Part shown: one piece after another, positions 1 through 10,960 of the stretch
How positions within the stretch are numbered: the first letter of the stretch is position 1
How the letters are laid out: every line of letters starts with the position of its first letter
Assembly (NCBI GenBank): GCA_947396885.1
Contig: OX377205.1
Coordinates: forward strand, 21,129,407-21,193,406
DNA: 64,000 nucleotides
Origin: Heligmosomoides polygyrus polygyrus
Taxonomy: Eukaryota > Nematoda > Chromadorea > Rhabditida > Heligmosomidae
Reading direction: 5' to 3'
Made by a program: the position numbers and the translations under genes
The notes under the pieces: generated by a model
What the model was told of the DNA's origin: nothing
The model's database searches: none
What the model saw: only the letters and a program-made list of their open reading frames with translations

Positions 1-340
1 CCTTGGGTTATACCCTTTCGTTGTCACATTTGAAATTTGGGTAACCCTGGTTAGTTCCTCCATAACTTTATTCACGAACTCCCCTCCCTTGTCCGAGCGA
101 TCCATCTAAAGAAAAGCGTTCAGGCGATGGTTACTTATTCGGTACATATGCTCCGACGTACTTTGAAAAATGGTCGATAACCGTCATTGCATACCTGTTA
201 GCGGATTTTGTCGGCCCTAGCTCCAAGAAGTCCACTCCTATCAACTGACACGGCTTATTGTAACTATTGGTCTTATCGTTAGAGGGGAAGCCATCTCTTG
301 GCGCGGGTTACGAAACATTTTTGGCACTCATTCGTCCATT

Positions 341-559
341 TTAGATGTTTTGTGGCATTCCCAACCAGTAAACTTCCTTCCTTAATTTATTCAAGAGTTT
401 ATGGGCATTGAAATGCCCTGCGAAGAGCCCTTCGTGGGCCTCATGAAAAATCTCGAATCTGTGCGGTCTAGGCACCACAAAAACAGATTTACCGTTTTTG
501 AGGTACCTTTTCAATTCACCATTGTTCAACTCAAAGTCCGCTACTCTCAAAATTTGCAA
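341..559 (-). pseudogene. gypsy integrase zinc-binding region
   Basis: A 72-codon open stretch matches the region just upstream of the integrase core: a VVPRPHRF-type segment, then HEAHEG, AGHF, and LLNKLRKEVYW, the spacing expected of the HHCC zinc-binding domain that helps integrase bind element ends. The cysteine pair and the DDE core continue at 1-340 in other frames (MTVIDHFSKYVGAY, then a QGREF-like segment). It is a fragment of the surrounding gypsy pol and is not an independent gene. Confidence 0.8.
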
Positions 560-593
560 TTTCGTCTGGCAGGCTAACTGGTTGCTCCCACTT

Positions 594-1094
594 CTATTCC
601 TCTACTAGTTTTATCACCTCTCCCAAATGCGGATCCTCTCCTAATTCCGCCAACCATTTTGAGTTCCCTTCCACGGTAACTGTGTTTACTACTGCTTCGT
701 CCACGTCTTCCAGCGGTTCCATTTCAGCTGCATAGGGTACCCTCAGTGCGTCTGCTACCACATTTGCTCTTCCTTTAACGTACCGTATCTCTAGTTTATA
801 TCTTTCCAGCTCTTGTGACCACCGCAACACGCGAGCTGAGACACTACTTCTTTTAAACAACGCTGTTAACGGTTGGTGGTCCATCATTACCACCGTCGGC
901 AGGCCATAGATGAATTGATGGAAGCGTCGCACCGCAAAAACTACGCCCAATGCTTCTAAATCAGTGATATGGTATCTTCTTTCATCACGGCTCAAGCTCT
1001 TCGACGCAAAGAAAATCGATGCATCTGCTTGTTTTCTCCCTCCTGCGACAAAACGGCTCCTATCCCATGCATCGAGGCGTCGGTGCAAATGCAA
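594..1094 (-). pseudogene. gypsy RNase H domain fragment
   Basis: The ORF of 166 codons contains ASIFFASKSLS, YHITDLEALGVVFAVRRFHQF, MMDHQPLTALF and YVKGRANVVADAL, the standard order of the Ty3/gypsy RNase H domain that removes the RNA strand during reverse transcription. The N-terminal part of the same domain (PFCICTDASMHGIGAVLSQ) is in another frame at 992-1,174, so at least one frameshift separates them. It lies downstream of RT and upstream of integrase, as expected. Confidence 0.88.
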
Positions 1095-1492
1095 AATGGC
1101 CGACAGCCACTTCTTGCAGCTTCTATATTTGGTTGCTTAAGCACTGGAGCCGTGGTCATAATCAACTTCAACATGTCAAATGCCTCTTCATGCTCCTTCC
1201 CCCATATTCATTATTCCTTCGACGACGTGAGACGAAAGAGGCTTCCAGCTTTCCAAGATAACTCTAAGCAGATTTTTCTATAAAATGCTGCCATTTCCAG
1301 AAAGGTCCGCAGTACTTTGGTGTTGCGAGGCACAGGGTAGTCCTTAATTGCTTTAATTTTATCTGGGTCCGTGTGAGTTCCCCTCCTCATCTACTACGTG
1401 CTCCAGAAACGATACTTTTCGCTTCAATACGTGACATTCTGCGCTTTCAAGCGTAACTCCGCATGCTGCACCCGCGAGGAAACCTCTTCTAG

Positions 1493-1664
1493 AAGCTCAA
1501 GATGTCGTTCTTCTGTCTTGGTACACACCATTATGTCGTCTATATAACAGAAGACTTCTTCTCCTAACAGCTCACCTAACACCATGTCCAGGCGTAGCAA
1601 AAGAAAAAAAAAAACAAAATAGAAGCTCAAGATGTCGTTCTTCTGTCTTGGTACACACCATTAC
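1493..1664 (-). repeat. about 42-bp direct duplication inside gypsy RT, marking an internal deletion
   Basis: The segment at about 1,493-1,534 (GAAGCTCAAGATGTCGTTCT and following bases) is repeated nearly exactly at about 1,623-1,664. Between the copies lies the LDMVLGELLGEEVF part of RT plus an A-rich run. The expected RT motifs between the protease linker and LDMVLG are absent. The duplicated bases encode VCTKTEERHLELL in both copies. This looks like template switching or a rearranged junction within the element. Confidence 0.75.
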
Positions 1665-2259
1665 CATTACTTTCCTATCAGCTAAATCCGTTAGCAGCTC
1701 TCTTAGTTTAGCTCTTACTCCCAAAAGGACAGGTCTCGGTTTCCTTCTAATAGGCGCACAGTCTCCAGTGTCTATGGTCATATGCACCAAGCCTGTTTGG
1801 CTGAGTTCTCTATCCGTAATTGGAAACGCATCAGCGTGGTTCTCCAAAAGTTCCCTAAACTTTATAGGAACCCTACCAGTTTCAGTGTTAGCTGCTATTA
1901 GTTCCCACAACTTTTGGGTTCTTTCTTCTCCTTTGGGCTCCTTACCATTGTCTTCCGACATTAGAGAATTCAGTCTTGCCATCTTTCATGCCACTTATCA
2001 GTTTCCCAGTAACCTATAGTGCCGCCTTCCTTCAATAAGAGTGGTTCATTGCTGTCATTAAGAACAGGGACTTCCGCTTGCTGCTATTGAATTCTGAAGA
2101 CTCCGGCTTCTACACCGCGTCTGCTTGGCCAAATGACTCGGTCTGCGCAGCGCTGCTGTTCCCCCAAGCACTGTACTCGCACCAGCTGTTCCTTCTTTTG
2201 AAGGGATGTAGGCCCTTCCTACCACCCCTACACTATAGCAGGCCTGTTTCAAATAGCGC

Positions 2260-2460
2260 TCGTTGACTGGGGTGCTTTGCGACACGTCAATATCTCAACA
2301 CCTCAAATCGAAGGTTTATAGAACAGTCGTCCGCCCAGTAGCGACGTACGGTGCTGAATGCTGGCCCATGACGAAGGAAATTGAAAGCTACCTCAGTGTA
2401 ATGAAGACGAAAATGCTAATGCGGACGGCCGGAGTAACGCGAATCGTGGATCGCGTTCGA
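2260..2460 (+). pseudogene. RTE-type LINE reverse transcriptase C-terminal fragment
   Basis: Translation contains KSKVYRTVVRPVATYGAECW, then MKTKMLMRTAGVTRIVDRVR, the conserved segment after the RT fingers and palm in RTE-like non-LTR retrotransposons. It is cut at both sides: the start coincides with the outer edge of the inverted repeat and the end with a small palindrome at 2,463. The right-arm counterpart (54,520-54,930, minus) is longer and includes the preceding LNINGAELFR...YKYFGSI part. Confidence 0.8.
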
Positions 2461-2462
2461 AA

Positions 2463-2516
2463 CGACGCAATGACACCATACGACAAATTTTCGTGTCATA
2501 TGGTGTCATTGCGTCG
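2463..2516. repeat. Near-perfect 54-bp hairpin within the RTE fragment
   Basis: CGACGCAATGACACCATACG pairs with its reverse complement ending at 2,516 around a short AT loop. One stem base differs (CATACGACA versus the CATATGACA expected). The same palindrome is at 54,463-54,521 in the other arm, so it predates or spread with the duplication. Confidence 0.8.
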
Positions 2517-2734
2517 CTTCAGATCAGGACGTCGCTCGTTCTTGAGTCGAAAGAATATGTCGTGTCATGAGATTTTACAGAAATTGGCAGAAAATTGAAC
2601 CCATCCTGATTAATTCGAAGTCTGCTCTAAACCTTTATTATTTTTGCTTTAGAGCGATCAGTATACAAAACATTATATGGTCCATTTTCATATTCATAAC
2701 TTGTCACCTTCAGCAAACAGACTGCGCTAAATAC

Positions 2735-5607
2735 GCAGTGATTAGGCAGCTTCTTCCCATTCCCTCTTGATAAAAGATGGCCCAACCCCTCCGAATAGCG
2801 ACTCGTTCTCCGCCCTCACAGGTTGTACGGCGCTGCACATCAAACGTCTACATACGCAAGACTCGTCGATCTAAATGCCAATCTCGAAAAGTGAGCACAC
2901 CACAAACTCCTATTAACAGTTGGAAAGTGTTCGGTTGTATCTCGATTGAGCCCCGACGTGCCCTAAACCGACAAATATATCATGGACCGCCTCTCTACCG
3001 TTGAATTGACGATGGTCCATTATTCTCCCAAATAGGATCGTCGTCTTTACATCACCAACGCCACCTCTCAACTTTGATCTAAGATACCATTTTCACTATA
3101 ACACGAACCAACGAGCAAGCCAAGTGAACTGAGATCAGTGTCAGTCAGCAACAGTCAATGGTTAGGTTAGGGAGGGGGTAGAGACTAAGTACGTGGAAAA
3201 ACGCCGGCATGTGGGCCGTTCAAGCCATGCGTCAAAATTCGTCAAAATTTCCCTAGTAACGTAACTGTTATGACACCAGATCTCGCGTACAGCCCAAATC
3301 TTCCTCACTATTCAAGTCCCTCGCACACTCCCTGCTTCCCGCTCTATCCAAGCCTTCCGCTCTGCTGATTTTCCGCCGCAGGGTGCATGTCGGCATCTTC
3401 CTTGTTTTTGTGTAGTCAGCCTGGGTGCGTTTCTTCTTGGCCGTTGTTCCGCTTATTATATCTCCCCAATATTTTGTAATAAACTTTGTTCGTAGCGCTA
3501 GTTCTCGTCTCGTATCGAGTTTTATCCCGGTGCATCGTCCATACGGATGTACCATCGTATGAACCTCAACCCGGAGTTGGTTTCAACAACCTGGAAAACA
3601 GTTCCGTTATGCACATAAAATGACTGGGCGGCTGATTTTAGAAGAATCACTAATAAAGAAGAGCTTACAATAACTGCAATGGTATAAGCGCAATATTAGT
3701 GAAATCATTCATTTATGGAGTTCAATAATTAATTTCGTTTTTTTTCTCATAATTGAATTGTATATTTTTATGTAGCTGTGATTGCGTGTCTTAGATAATC
3801 ATATATGGTATTATTTTAAGGGATAGACCGTATGCTATCGTTGGTAAAAAATTACGTTGAAAATGGGCAATCAAATAGCAGTAGCGGCATATTTCTTTTA
3901 CTCATGAAGGAGCAAAGGTACACTACACTACAGATGGCCACAAAATAAGAGTATAAGTCGAAGCTACATATGGATATGACACTGGGATGATGGCAGAGAA
4001 GCTTGATGTATCGAATTCAACCGTTTACTTGCACTTACAGCAGGTTCGAACCCACAGGGTTCCTCACGATATAAAGGAAATCCATACAAAAAACGCATTA
4101 AGATATGCCAGGATACAGTCCGCTTTGAGCTTCTTCCAAAAAACAATTGATTCGAATGTACACTGTCATCAACTTGCATTGCAATTGGGAAAGAAATCGA
4201 AAAAACGCCAGGCTCGTGTTCCATCAGGATAACGCCAGACAACCCACCTGTATGATAAATCGTCAAAATTAAACTAAAAAATTAAAATTTTAGCTAAATT
4301 GGGAACCGATGCCACATCAACTTTATAGCACCGACGTAACACCACCAGATTATCAAATGTTTCGCTCCCTTCAAAGCCATTTGAATGGTAAACGTTTTGA
4401 ATCCGATCAAGCTGTTAAAAATGAGTTTCACTAGCTCTTCGCTTCTAAAAACCAAGACTTCTTAGGACGTGGAATTTTTCAACTAACCGAAAGATGGCCA
4501 AAAGGTCATCCAGCAAAAGTGTCAATATATCATTGATAAATGTCTGTTGTTAATATAAATAAATTCACTTTGGAAGCGATCAGATTACGTTAATTATCGA
4601 ACAACCAATTATTTATTGTAATACATCACATTAGCAGCGCCATAGTCAGAACCGACAATCAGGAACAAAGTTGAAACAGAAACACGTAATAGTAGCTAAC
4701 CAATTGAAACAAAATAGGAAAAAACTAAAAATAAGACGTAACAAAGGGGACAGGGCAGAACGCTAAGAACCACGGGCGCAACTGAGCATAATGCTTTCCA
4801 CAAAAACTTATTACCGTTGGGAAACACAGGAACGGGTGCCAGTTTCAGATGTGGCACCAGGAGAGAGGCAGCCAAATATTAGTAACCGGCAAAGAAAATT
4901 GCAATATTTTCAAAAAAATCCCTCATGGGAACATTCAAGAAAAAAACGATGCGGCGGTATAAGCAGTCTAGGTTGTAAGGGATAAGAACTCAAAGACTGT
5001 CCTGACAGCACAACTCCGCGAAAAGCGCTAACGAAACAGCACGTTCTGAAGCTGTTCTAAAGCGGACAGCTTTCAAAGAGAGGAACACATTTCTATAGGT
5101 ATATTTGGACATGCGTGAGTGAAATGTGTCGCCTGTATCCCTTAAAAATGTAGCGAAACCTGATATCCGCAATGTATTATATAATTGACCAGAATGGTAA
5201 TCGGGGGAAATTCTAGAGAGGACCCTGGATTCCCTGGATTAAACTGTCAGTAAAGACACATTTAAGACCTGAAATGATCCGGAGAAGACCAAGTGATAGT
5301 AAATGTAATGAACTCATTAACTGCAATGTTGAACGGCTACTTACACCCGAAAGTGTTCGCCTTGAAGTGGCACGTGTTCTAATGTTCTTGTGAATGTGGT
5401 TCAAAGAAAGCATCGCGAGAACGCTCAAATTCATTAAAGAATCCATGGAGCAATAATCGGGAAGTTACCTTGTGTAAAAGAAAGGACAAGTAAAAGGTTA
5501 CAAGAGAATCACTAAAATAATGAAATCATAACTAAATTTAATGCTCAAAGCAGAAGTTGTGCTTTAACAAGTCGACTAATTATGAGAGCTGACAAGAACA
5601 AGAATCA
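2735..5607. other. 2.87 kb block present only in left arm
   Basis: Homology to the right arm breaks after AGACTGCGCT (about 2,734) and resumes at AAGTCACATC (about 5,608). In the right arm these anchors are only 18 bases apart (54,225-54,262). The block holds a mariner remnant (3,985-4,545) and otherwise low-information sequence. A 95-codon minus ORF at 3,268-3,555 has no recognisable family. No terminal repeats were found at the block ends, so it may be a compound insertion or a deletion from the other arm. Confidence 0.75.
3985..4545 (+). mobile_element. mariner-family transposase remnant
   Basis: Frames on the plus strand give, in order, SNSTVYLHL, HRVPHDIKEIHTKNALRYAR, the hallmark FHQDNAR near 4,216, then FRSLQSHLNGKRFESDQAVK, LFASKNQDF and an ERWPKG-like end. 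These match the linker (VPHEL-like), the DNARPHT block and the C-terminus of mariner transposases, DDE/D cut-and-paste enzymes. Stops and frameshifts interrupt it and the N-terminal helix-turn-helix part is mostly gone. No intact terminal inverted repeats were seen. Confidence 0.8.
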
Positions 5608-5948
5608 GAAGTCACATCGGGTTATTAATCTAGCTATCACTAGGAACGCTGGCCTATCCGATCAAAGCTTTTACGGTCATGCGGTGTCTCGATCATATAT
5701 TTCAATCGATTCATCGCCAGATTTGATCGATTCTATCGATCATAATCGATTACACAGCACGCAAGCCTATGACACATCAATGGAACATAAGGCTCCATCA
5801 CTATGTATAATGCACCTTCTTCTTTGTTATGAACAATTGTAGTAGAAAATCCTACCTCTTCATTCACATAGTTTTCAATCCCCTTGGAAAGGAATTTATC
5901 TGCCTCCAAGCGGATGACGAATTAGCTCCCGAGTAGTTGCTTCTCTCA

Positions 5949-5998
5949 CCTTACCGTTCCATGCCATCGACGTGATGCGATGGCATGGAATGGTAAGG
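5949..5998. repeat. 50-bp imperfect hairpin, left arm only
   Basis: CCTTACCGTTCCATGCCATCG and its reverse complement with one mismatch flank a short loop. In the right arm (about 53,905-53,960) only one half-site survives, followed directly by the downstream sequence. The second half and about 25 further bases are therefore specific to this arm. Confidence 0.7.
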
Positions 5999-6065
5999 TA
6001 TTGCTATGTGCCGTATTGCTGTCTGGTCCTTGCACTAGGTCACCGATGTCAAATGAAGTATTCAG

Positions 6066-6395
6066 CTAAAGAAGAATTGTAGTGCACCGGCGGAATACTC
6101 GAATTGAAAAACCATGTCCACTCTCGTAGTCGACATCCAGCCTTCGGCTCGTCTGCTTCCTCTTCAATGAAAGCATCGCTTTCTCATGAACAGCAACCTC
6201 ATGTTGTGGACAATTAGGGCACCTGTGCTTCTTTTGAGAAGTCTTCTCCTTATGGACTTCGACTGCATCTTCTTCAGTGGCACGCAGGGAGAAGATATCC
6301 ATTTGGGAGGAAAAACCGTGAAGAGCACAACAGAGCAATTCACGAAAAAGGGCCGTGGATTGCCTGAGATTATTTGATTCGCTATTCCTGCTCAC
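6066..6395 (-). CDS. Unknown ORF conserved between arms, 109 codons
   Basis: Not recognised. The ORF contains ELLCCALHGFSSQMDIFSLR, an acidic TEEDAVEVH stretch, then KHRCPNCPQHEVAVHE with a CX2C pair and nearby histidines, and a basic tail (KRKQTSRRLD). The right-arm counterpart at 53,542-53,751 (plus) keeps the first 50 or so residues with few changes (including CALHGFSSQMDIFSLRATEE) and then shifts frame. Retention of the same frame in both arms hints at former coding capacity, but no start context, splice sites or known domain were found. It could be a transposon gene fragment. Confidence 0.3.
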   Translation of the reverse strand: MSRNSESNNLRQSTALFRELLCCALHGFSSQMDIFSLRATEEDAVEVHKEKTSQKKHRCPNCPQHEVAVHEKAMLSLKRKQTSRRLDVDYESGHGFSIRVFRRCTTILL

Positions 6396-6595
6396 TCTTC
6401 TCTAGTCGAACACTCTCGCTCCTATGTGGTTGTCTGCCGATCCTGTTAATGTTGATCCTGCCGATCATAGTGTTGCTGTTGATCTTTGACCCCTCATCTT
6501 ACAGATTCATCGATAGCTCAAATGGCGTACTTGTGCACTTCCCGCTTGGAGGACGCAAAGAAAGCTTGTACTGATTGGCTGTTGCAATTACGAGC
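6364..6595. other. About 230-bp left-arm-specific insertion
   Basis: After CCGTGGATTGC the right arm continues directly with a TTTTGGGATAAG-type sequence. The left arm has extra sequence here, including CTGCCGATCCTGTTAATG and a second copy of a TGATCCTGCCGATC motif. No coding family was recognised. Confidence 0.6.
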
Positions 6596-6599
6596 AAAA

Positions 6600-6791
6600 T
6601 TATTTTGGGATAAGTGTTGATAGGCAGATCTTACGAGGGGCGAGACCGGTAAAAATGAAATACGCGATTTGAAAAATAGCATGGAAGTAAAAATAAGGAG
6701 TTCGCACGCCGTGCCTGAAGTCACGCCAACAAGCACATAGGTCAAAGCGAAACAGATCGGCATTGGGGCACAATATTCTCTCGCCATTCAC
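6600..6791 (-). CDS. Unknown short ORF conserved between arms
   Basis: Not recognised. The ORF begins MNGERIL and contains NADLFRFDLCACWRD followed by RTPYFYFHAIFQ. The right-arm ORF at 53,264-53,713 (plus) keeps this N-terminus but continues to 149 codons because a roughly 75-bp segment (53,405-53,480) is inserted and the frame stays open. Aromatic and cysteine content is high. Both may be relics of a transposon or host exon. Confidence 0.25.
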   Translation of the reverse strand: MNGERILCPNADLFRFDLCACWRDFRHGVRTPYFYFHAIFQIAYFIFTGLAPRKICLSTLIPK

Positions 6792-8136
6792 TTCTGTGCT
6801 AGAACGGATTGTTTTTGTTCATGTCGTCAGCGGGACGCGGGAGCATACCAAAGGTCTAAAAGGAAAAGTGATACTATGAACTTATTGAGAAAACAGTCCG
6901 TTAAAGGTTTCAAAAAATTTCTAAGAATTTAGGAGTCAAGTCGTTAAGCCAGATTTAAACGATAAGTGCCGTTAATTCTTTAAATTCGTTTGATCGCCTA
7001 AATGTGCACACCTGATTGTGTCTACCGCAATGATGCCATTGCTTATTTCAAGTAAAATTTTCAAACCGCAAAAGCAACCACGGTGGACAAAATACGCCAA
7101 AATGCTGCATTTCGTATCAATTAAATTATCAAGCAAGTAAATACTGCAATAGAAGCAGATGCAGATCTATGCGCAAAAAACATTCAAAATCTCACAGTTC
7201 TTCAGCAGCATAAAACTCTGTGGTTCTCGACGGATGCACAGCACAATATCTTCACGCGAAAAATTCTTTGTGTTGGAGCACTTTAGTGTATGCCTAAGGA
7301 AGTATATTACAATACGGTTACAAGAATGTAAATTTTAATCATCTTCAAAAAGTGTACGTAATATACGTTTGTTCTTATCACTCTCTGCACAGAAGTTTTT
7401 CACAAAGATTTAAAGGAAAATACTGTTTTCCCGAAGCTCTGTTTTCAGCTCAATGTGGTTCTTGCTTTTATCACGGTTGATAGTTTATTGTGAATATTTC
7501 CCCTGGTCACAATCACAACCATCCCACCTTTAGTGTGCGATGAATCACTGAACCTTCGCAGGAGAAGGAGAATTTCCACAGCAGAAACACCGTCGTCTGG
7601 AAGTACGACCGAAGTAAGGAAGTACGCGCTTGATGGCGAAGAGGACTCCATCGTATCTAAAGGTAATCGGTCTGACAAAAACCTGCTAGTAATGATAACG
7701 TCAAGGACTAAAAATTGATGTTATGTTTCTCTGCCTTTTATTCTACACCAGGATGGCCTGAAAAAGTGCTAGGCGTGAGGTAGCGCAGAGGAGAGAAGGT
7801 TCCGGCTGTAGCACGCATCCCGAATAAAGAATCTTGATTGCTGTCCCTCCAACGCAAGCAAAGCCTTTCATCTACGTGATATGTGACTTGGGGCCAGATT
7901 TGTCTGGTAAGAATAAAACACTACTTCTTTGACGGTCGACCACCTAAAATCGTTGCATAGGCCAAATACACATTCAGATTGCTTCAGAATATTTCTTAGA
8001 AGCAGGTGAGTGGCGCATGCCGCAAAGGGATAGACTAATGTCAACTTCTATCCTCTTATTCTTACATCGGAAAAATGAGAACAAGATACACGCGATAGCA
8101 ACGCTAAGAATAAGAATAAAGTAAAAAGAATTAAAT

Positions 8137-8240
8137 ATGGTACTACAACCCTTCTGGGACGCGCTACGCACTTTACTTCTATGGGCTATCATGGAGGCAA
8201 TTTGAATGCGTCGTTGGCCTATACAATTGCTTATAATGGA
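8137..8240 (-). repeat. Degenerate SINE fragment (left arm)
   Basis: The block CTTCTATGGGCTATCATGGA...TTTGAATGCGTCGTTGGCC aligns with the body of the tRNA-headed SINEs at 25,853 and 32,153 (CTTCTACGGGATGTCGTGGA...). The tRNA-like head is absent. The right-arm copy at about 51,950-52,085 retains TTATCCTTTATTC, the tail motif of the family. Confidence 0.65.
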
Positions 8241-8479
8241 AAGCTGGTGGGTATGATAATGTTTTACCTATTCCAGACGTGTCTTATACCAATTCACTTT
8301 CCGCGGAAAGGGAAGTCTTGATTGAACTGAACGGGAAATCCATATGAAATCGTGTGCGCGTCATCTCCACCAACAGCGCTCCATGCGCCCAGGTGAAAGA
8401 TATGTAACGAAAAGGGAACAAAATTGATATTATCACTGTCTACACTGTCACAATGAGAAAGAAATGATATTGTCGATAC

Positions 8480-8890
8480 GCGCATTGCAAGAGATCACTG
8501 CGCGGGGAGGGCGCCAGATCGATGATCTCAGCGGCATAAAGGAGGGCGACTTCCCACGTAGACGCCCACATCTGTTACTTACTTCCTGCTGATTCCCCCG
8601 TGAGCATCTTCCCGATCCGACGTCCGGATCGCACCATTCTATTTCTATTATGTCCGCTATTGACTATCATTGTTTTTGAAACATACTTTTATCGTACCGT
8701 GCCTTCTTTGGTGTACGTATAAATCGGTGGGTGGAGCCTTTGAATATAGTTGCAATATAACTTCCAGCTTAAGTAGACACTTTCCACAAATTGCTGTCTT
8801 AAGAAATTTAAAGCAATTTTTAATTAGAAAAATTATCCTCGAGGCTAAAAACAAAGTGCCCCCAAAAAGAGCCCTCTTGCTTGAATGATA
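8480..8890 (+). repeat. LTR-like terminal segment (left-arm copy)
   Basis: This unit recurs at 36,480-36,970 (minus), 51,290-51,700 (minus, right arm) and partly at 31,830-32,040 (minus). The start TGCAAGAGATCAC, a TATA box (GTATAAAAGG in the right-arm copy; one base lost here), a GTACGTATAAATCGGTGGGTGGAGCC-like block and the GAGGCTAAAAACAAAGTGCC end are shared. A TATA box about 20 bp before a GC-rich block, and position just before a gypsy pol remnant, suggest a U3-R-U5 unit. A second truncated copy of its middle part lies at about 8,985-9,055. Confidence 0.65.
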
Positions 8891-9169
8891 TTATTCAATG
8901 ATCATTATTTTCGGCTTCAGGAACAGTTCGAGTTTATTTTATTTTGTAGTCCAATAAACTGTGCTGTGAAGTGATTGCGCCATACATATCGTTTCGTATC
9001 CCGACTGTAGTGTTCATATAAGTCACGGGGTGGAGCTGTTGAATATAATTACGTGGGGAACCGAACCGCACCATTCGTAGGCTTAAAGAATCAATGCTAC
9101 AGACAACAAAAGGTAGAAGACGGTTACTAGAAAGTGCCGCAAGTAAGGGCACGGTTCAGGGCAGGGTGT

Positions 9170-10960
9170 CATTTTAGGTTGATTCAGGAAAAGCGAAGAG
9201 GACATGGGATGAAGAACATGAAAAGGCTTTCGTAAAATTGAAGCAGACGATTTGTAGTGCACCAGTGCTAGCTCAGCCGGAAAAAGAAACCATGAGAAAG
9301 GAATAAAGAAGGTACATAATATGCACAGACGCATCGTCCAGGTGACTGGGCGCAGTGTTATGGTAGGAGGGGAGAGATGGAAATCTCCGCCCAATTTTCT
9401 TTGCGTCCAAATTTTTACGTTGAGCAGAAAGGTGCTACCACGTGACTGACTTAGAGGAGCTGGCAGTGCTAATTGCTATATGAAGATTTCACATGAAAAT
9501 CTATATATTACGAGCAACGATATGACATACCATCAACTCCATACGGCACTTTTTCAAAGAAATAATGCGTCAATGTGAGTGCTCAGGTGGTCGTTAGAAG
9601 TACAACGGTACAATCTAAGGATTAACTATGTGAAGGGTAAGACGCTTTGACACAACGGATTGCTAGCGAAAATTTGCAGTTACTAGAAGGAGGGAATAAT
9701 GAGCGAACTCGGTACGAGTGGCAGAAAAAACTAATTGGTTCTGGAGAAACTGAAAGAGATCCTGTGTTTAGAAAAGTGATAGAATGTACCGATAGTGGAA
9801 AATCAAAAGGGATAATGCGAATTGCATGGTCCAGATTTCCAGCGCGTATGAGCATCGAAATAGAAAATCGAGAATTGATGTGTATCATAAAGTTGGACCC
9901 TTAGTTTTCGTTGTTCCGGAAGACTCTGGTTACCTAACTCTTCATGAAGCCCACATAGGGCAATTAAGTGGGCACTTTAGTGCGCAATGCTGCTAAAAAA
10001 ACTGTCGAAACAAGTGATTTAGCTGAATATGTCACATGTTCGCAAGTGGGTTAAAGCGTGCCAAAAAATGCTTTATCCACAACCCTGAACAGACCATTGT
10101 TATGCTTCTTTAACCTTTAGTGATGAATGGTCTTTTCGGCGTAATTAGAGTCGACATCCTGCAATTAAGCATGACAACTAGATGAATTAGGTAAGGTGTC
10201 ACCGTCATAGATTTGTTTTCAATATGCCGCTGCATGCCCCGTGTCCGGCAGGTCAGAGCGCACAGTAGCACAAACCCTCAGGTGGATAGCGGATTGATGC
10301 CGCTGGGCGAATACTAATTATCTTATCGAATAATGTGAAAACAGGGTGATGAAAGAAATCATGGGAATCAGCGAAACTAAGCACAGTAGGACTAATGGGT
10401 ACAACACCAGAAACAAAGGAGCAAACAAAGGTTAAGTGGGGTCATCCTGGCAATGCTAAGAATTACGACAACGGCGCCGGTTGAGTGGGACATACACCTT
10501 CCTTTCTGCTTAATGACATACAACACGGCTCCACACTCAGCGAAGGGGGAAGACCTTTTTTGTATAGTATGGAGGAGTCCCCAACTTCCGATCAAATATC
10601 ATCAGTAATGCAGCATAGTTATGGTATTTGCTAGACAAGGATATCTATGATTATAAAACGGACTTGTTGCATGGAATAGCAGAAGTCCATGAACAGATGA
10701 GACAGTACAATACTCGCGTTCAGAAGGAAAAAACAGTACAACAAACGTAATAAAGTGGAGGTAGGACGGCACCCAAGGGTGGGGATAGAGTATGTATATG
10801 CTCTCGCACCCAAAAAAAAAAGAACAGTAATACCCATCCAAAACTTATGATGAAATGGGCAAGACCATTCAGGGTAATAGAAACAAGTGACAATTCAGCC
10901 CTGGTCACAAGGATAGACAAGAATGCAGAGCCCGAGAATACAGTCTGACATGCTTCCGGT
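9170..10960 (+). mobile_element. Ty3/gypsy pol remnant (left-arm copy): RNase H to integrase C-terminus
   Basis: The plus-strand frames read FRKSEEDMG...EEHEKAFVKLKQTICSAP, a CTDAS-like block, WKSPPNFL, then ENRELMCI, VVPEDSGYLTLHEAHIGQLS, KWVKACQKC (zinc-binding domain), VMNG-FG-I-VDIL (first integrase Asp region), MGISETKHSRTNGYNTRN, and NPKL-like...FRVIETSDNSALVTRIDKN (integrase C-terminal GPY-type region). Stops occur every few dozen codons. Only the RNase H and integrase half remains and no RT catalytic box was found, so it is non-functional. The right arm carries the same remnant at about 49,250-50,990. Confidence 0.85.

Larger units (their letters stand above)
1..2058 (-). mobile_element. 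Ty3/gypsy-type LTR retrotransposon, decayed pol (5' and 3' ends missing)
   Basis: Read on the minus strand, this stretch gives, in normal gypsy order, a protease tail (about 2,058-1,900), RT (1,640-1,300), RNase H (about 1,260-594) and integrase (559-1). RT carries the catalytic motif CYIDDIMV; RNase H shows CTDAS and the later VMMDHQPLT segment; integrase shows its His-rich zinc-binding start (HEAHEG...AGHF) and, at 1-340, MTVIDHFSKYVGAY and TKGYNP of the catalytic core. The reading frame is broken by several frameshifts and part of RT is missing, so it is a dead copy. It runs off the left edge, so the integrase C-terminus and that LTR are outside view. The PR-RT-RH-IN order excludes Copia, whose integrase precedes RT. 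Confidence 0.9.

Noticed and set aside
3160..3185. GGTTAGGTTAGGGAGG telomere-like string
   Set aside because: Only two imperfect units and not the nematode TTAGGC repeat.
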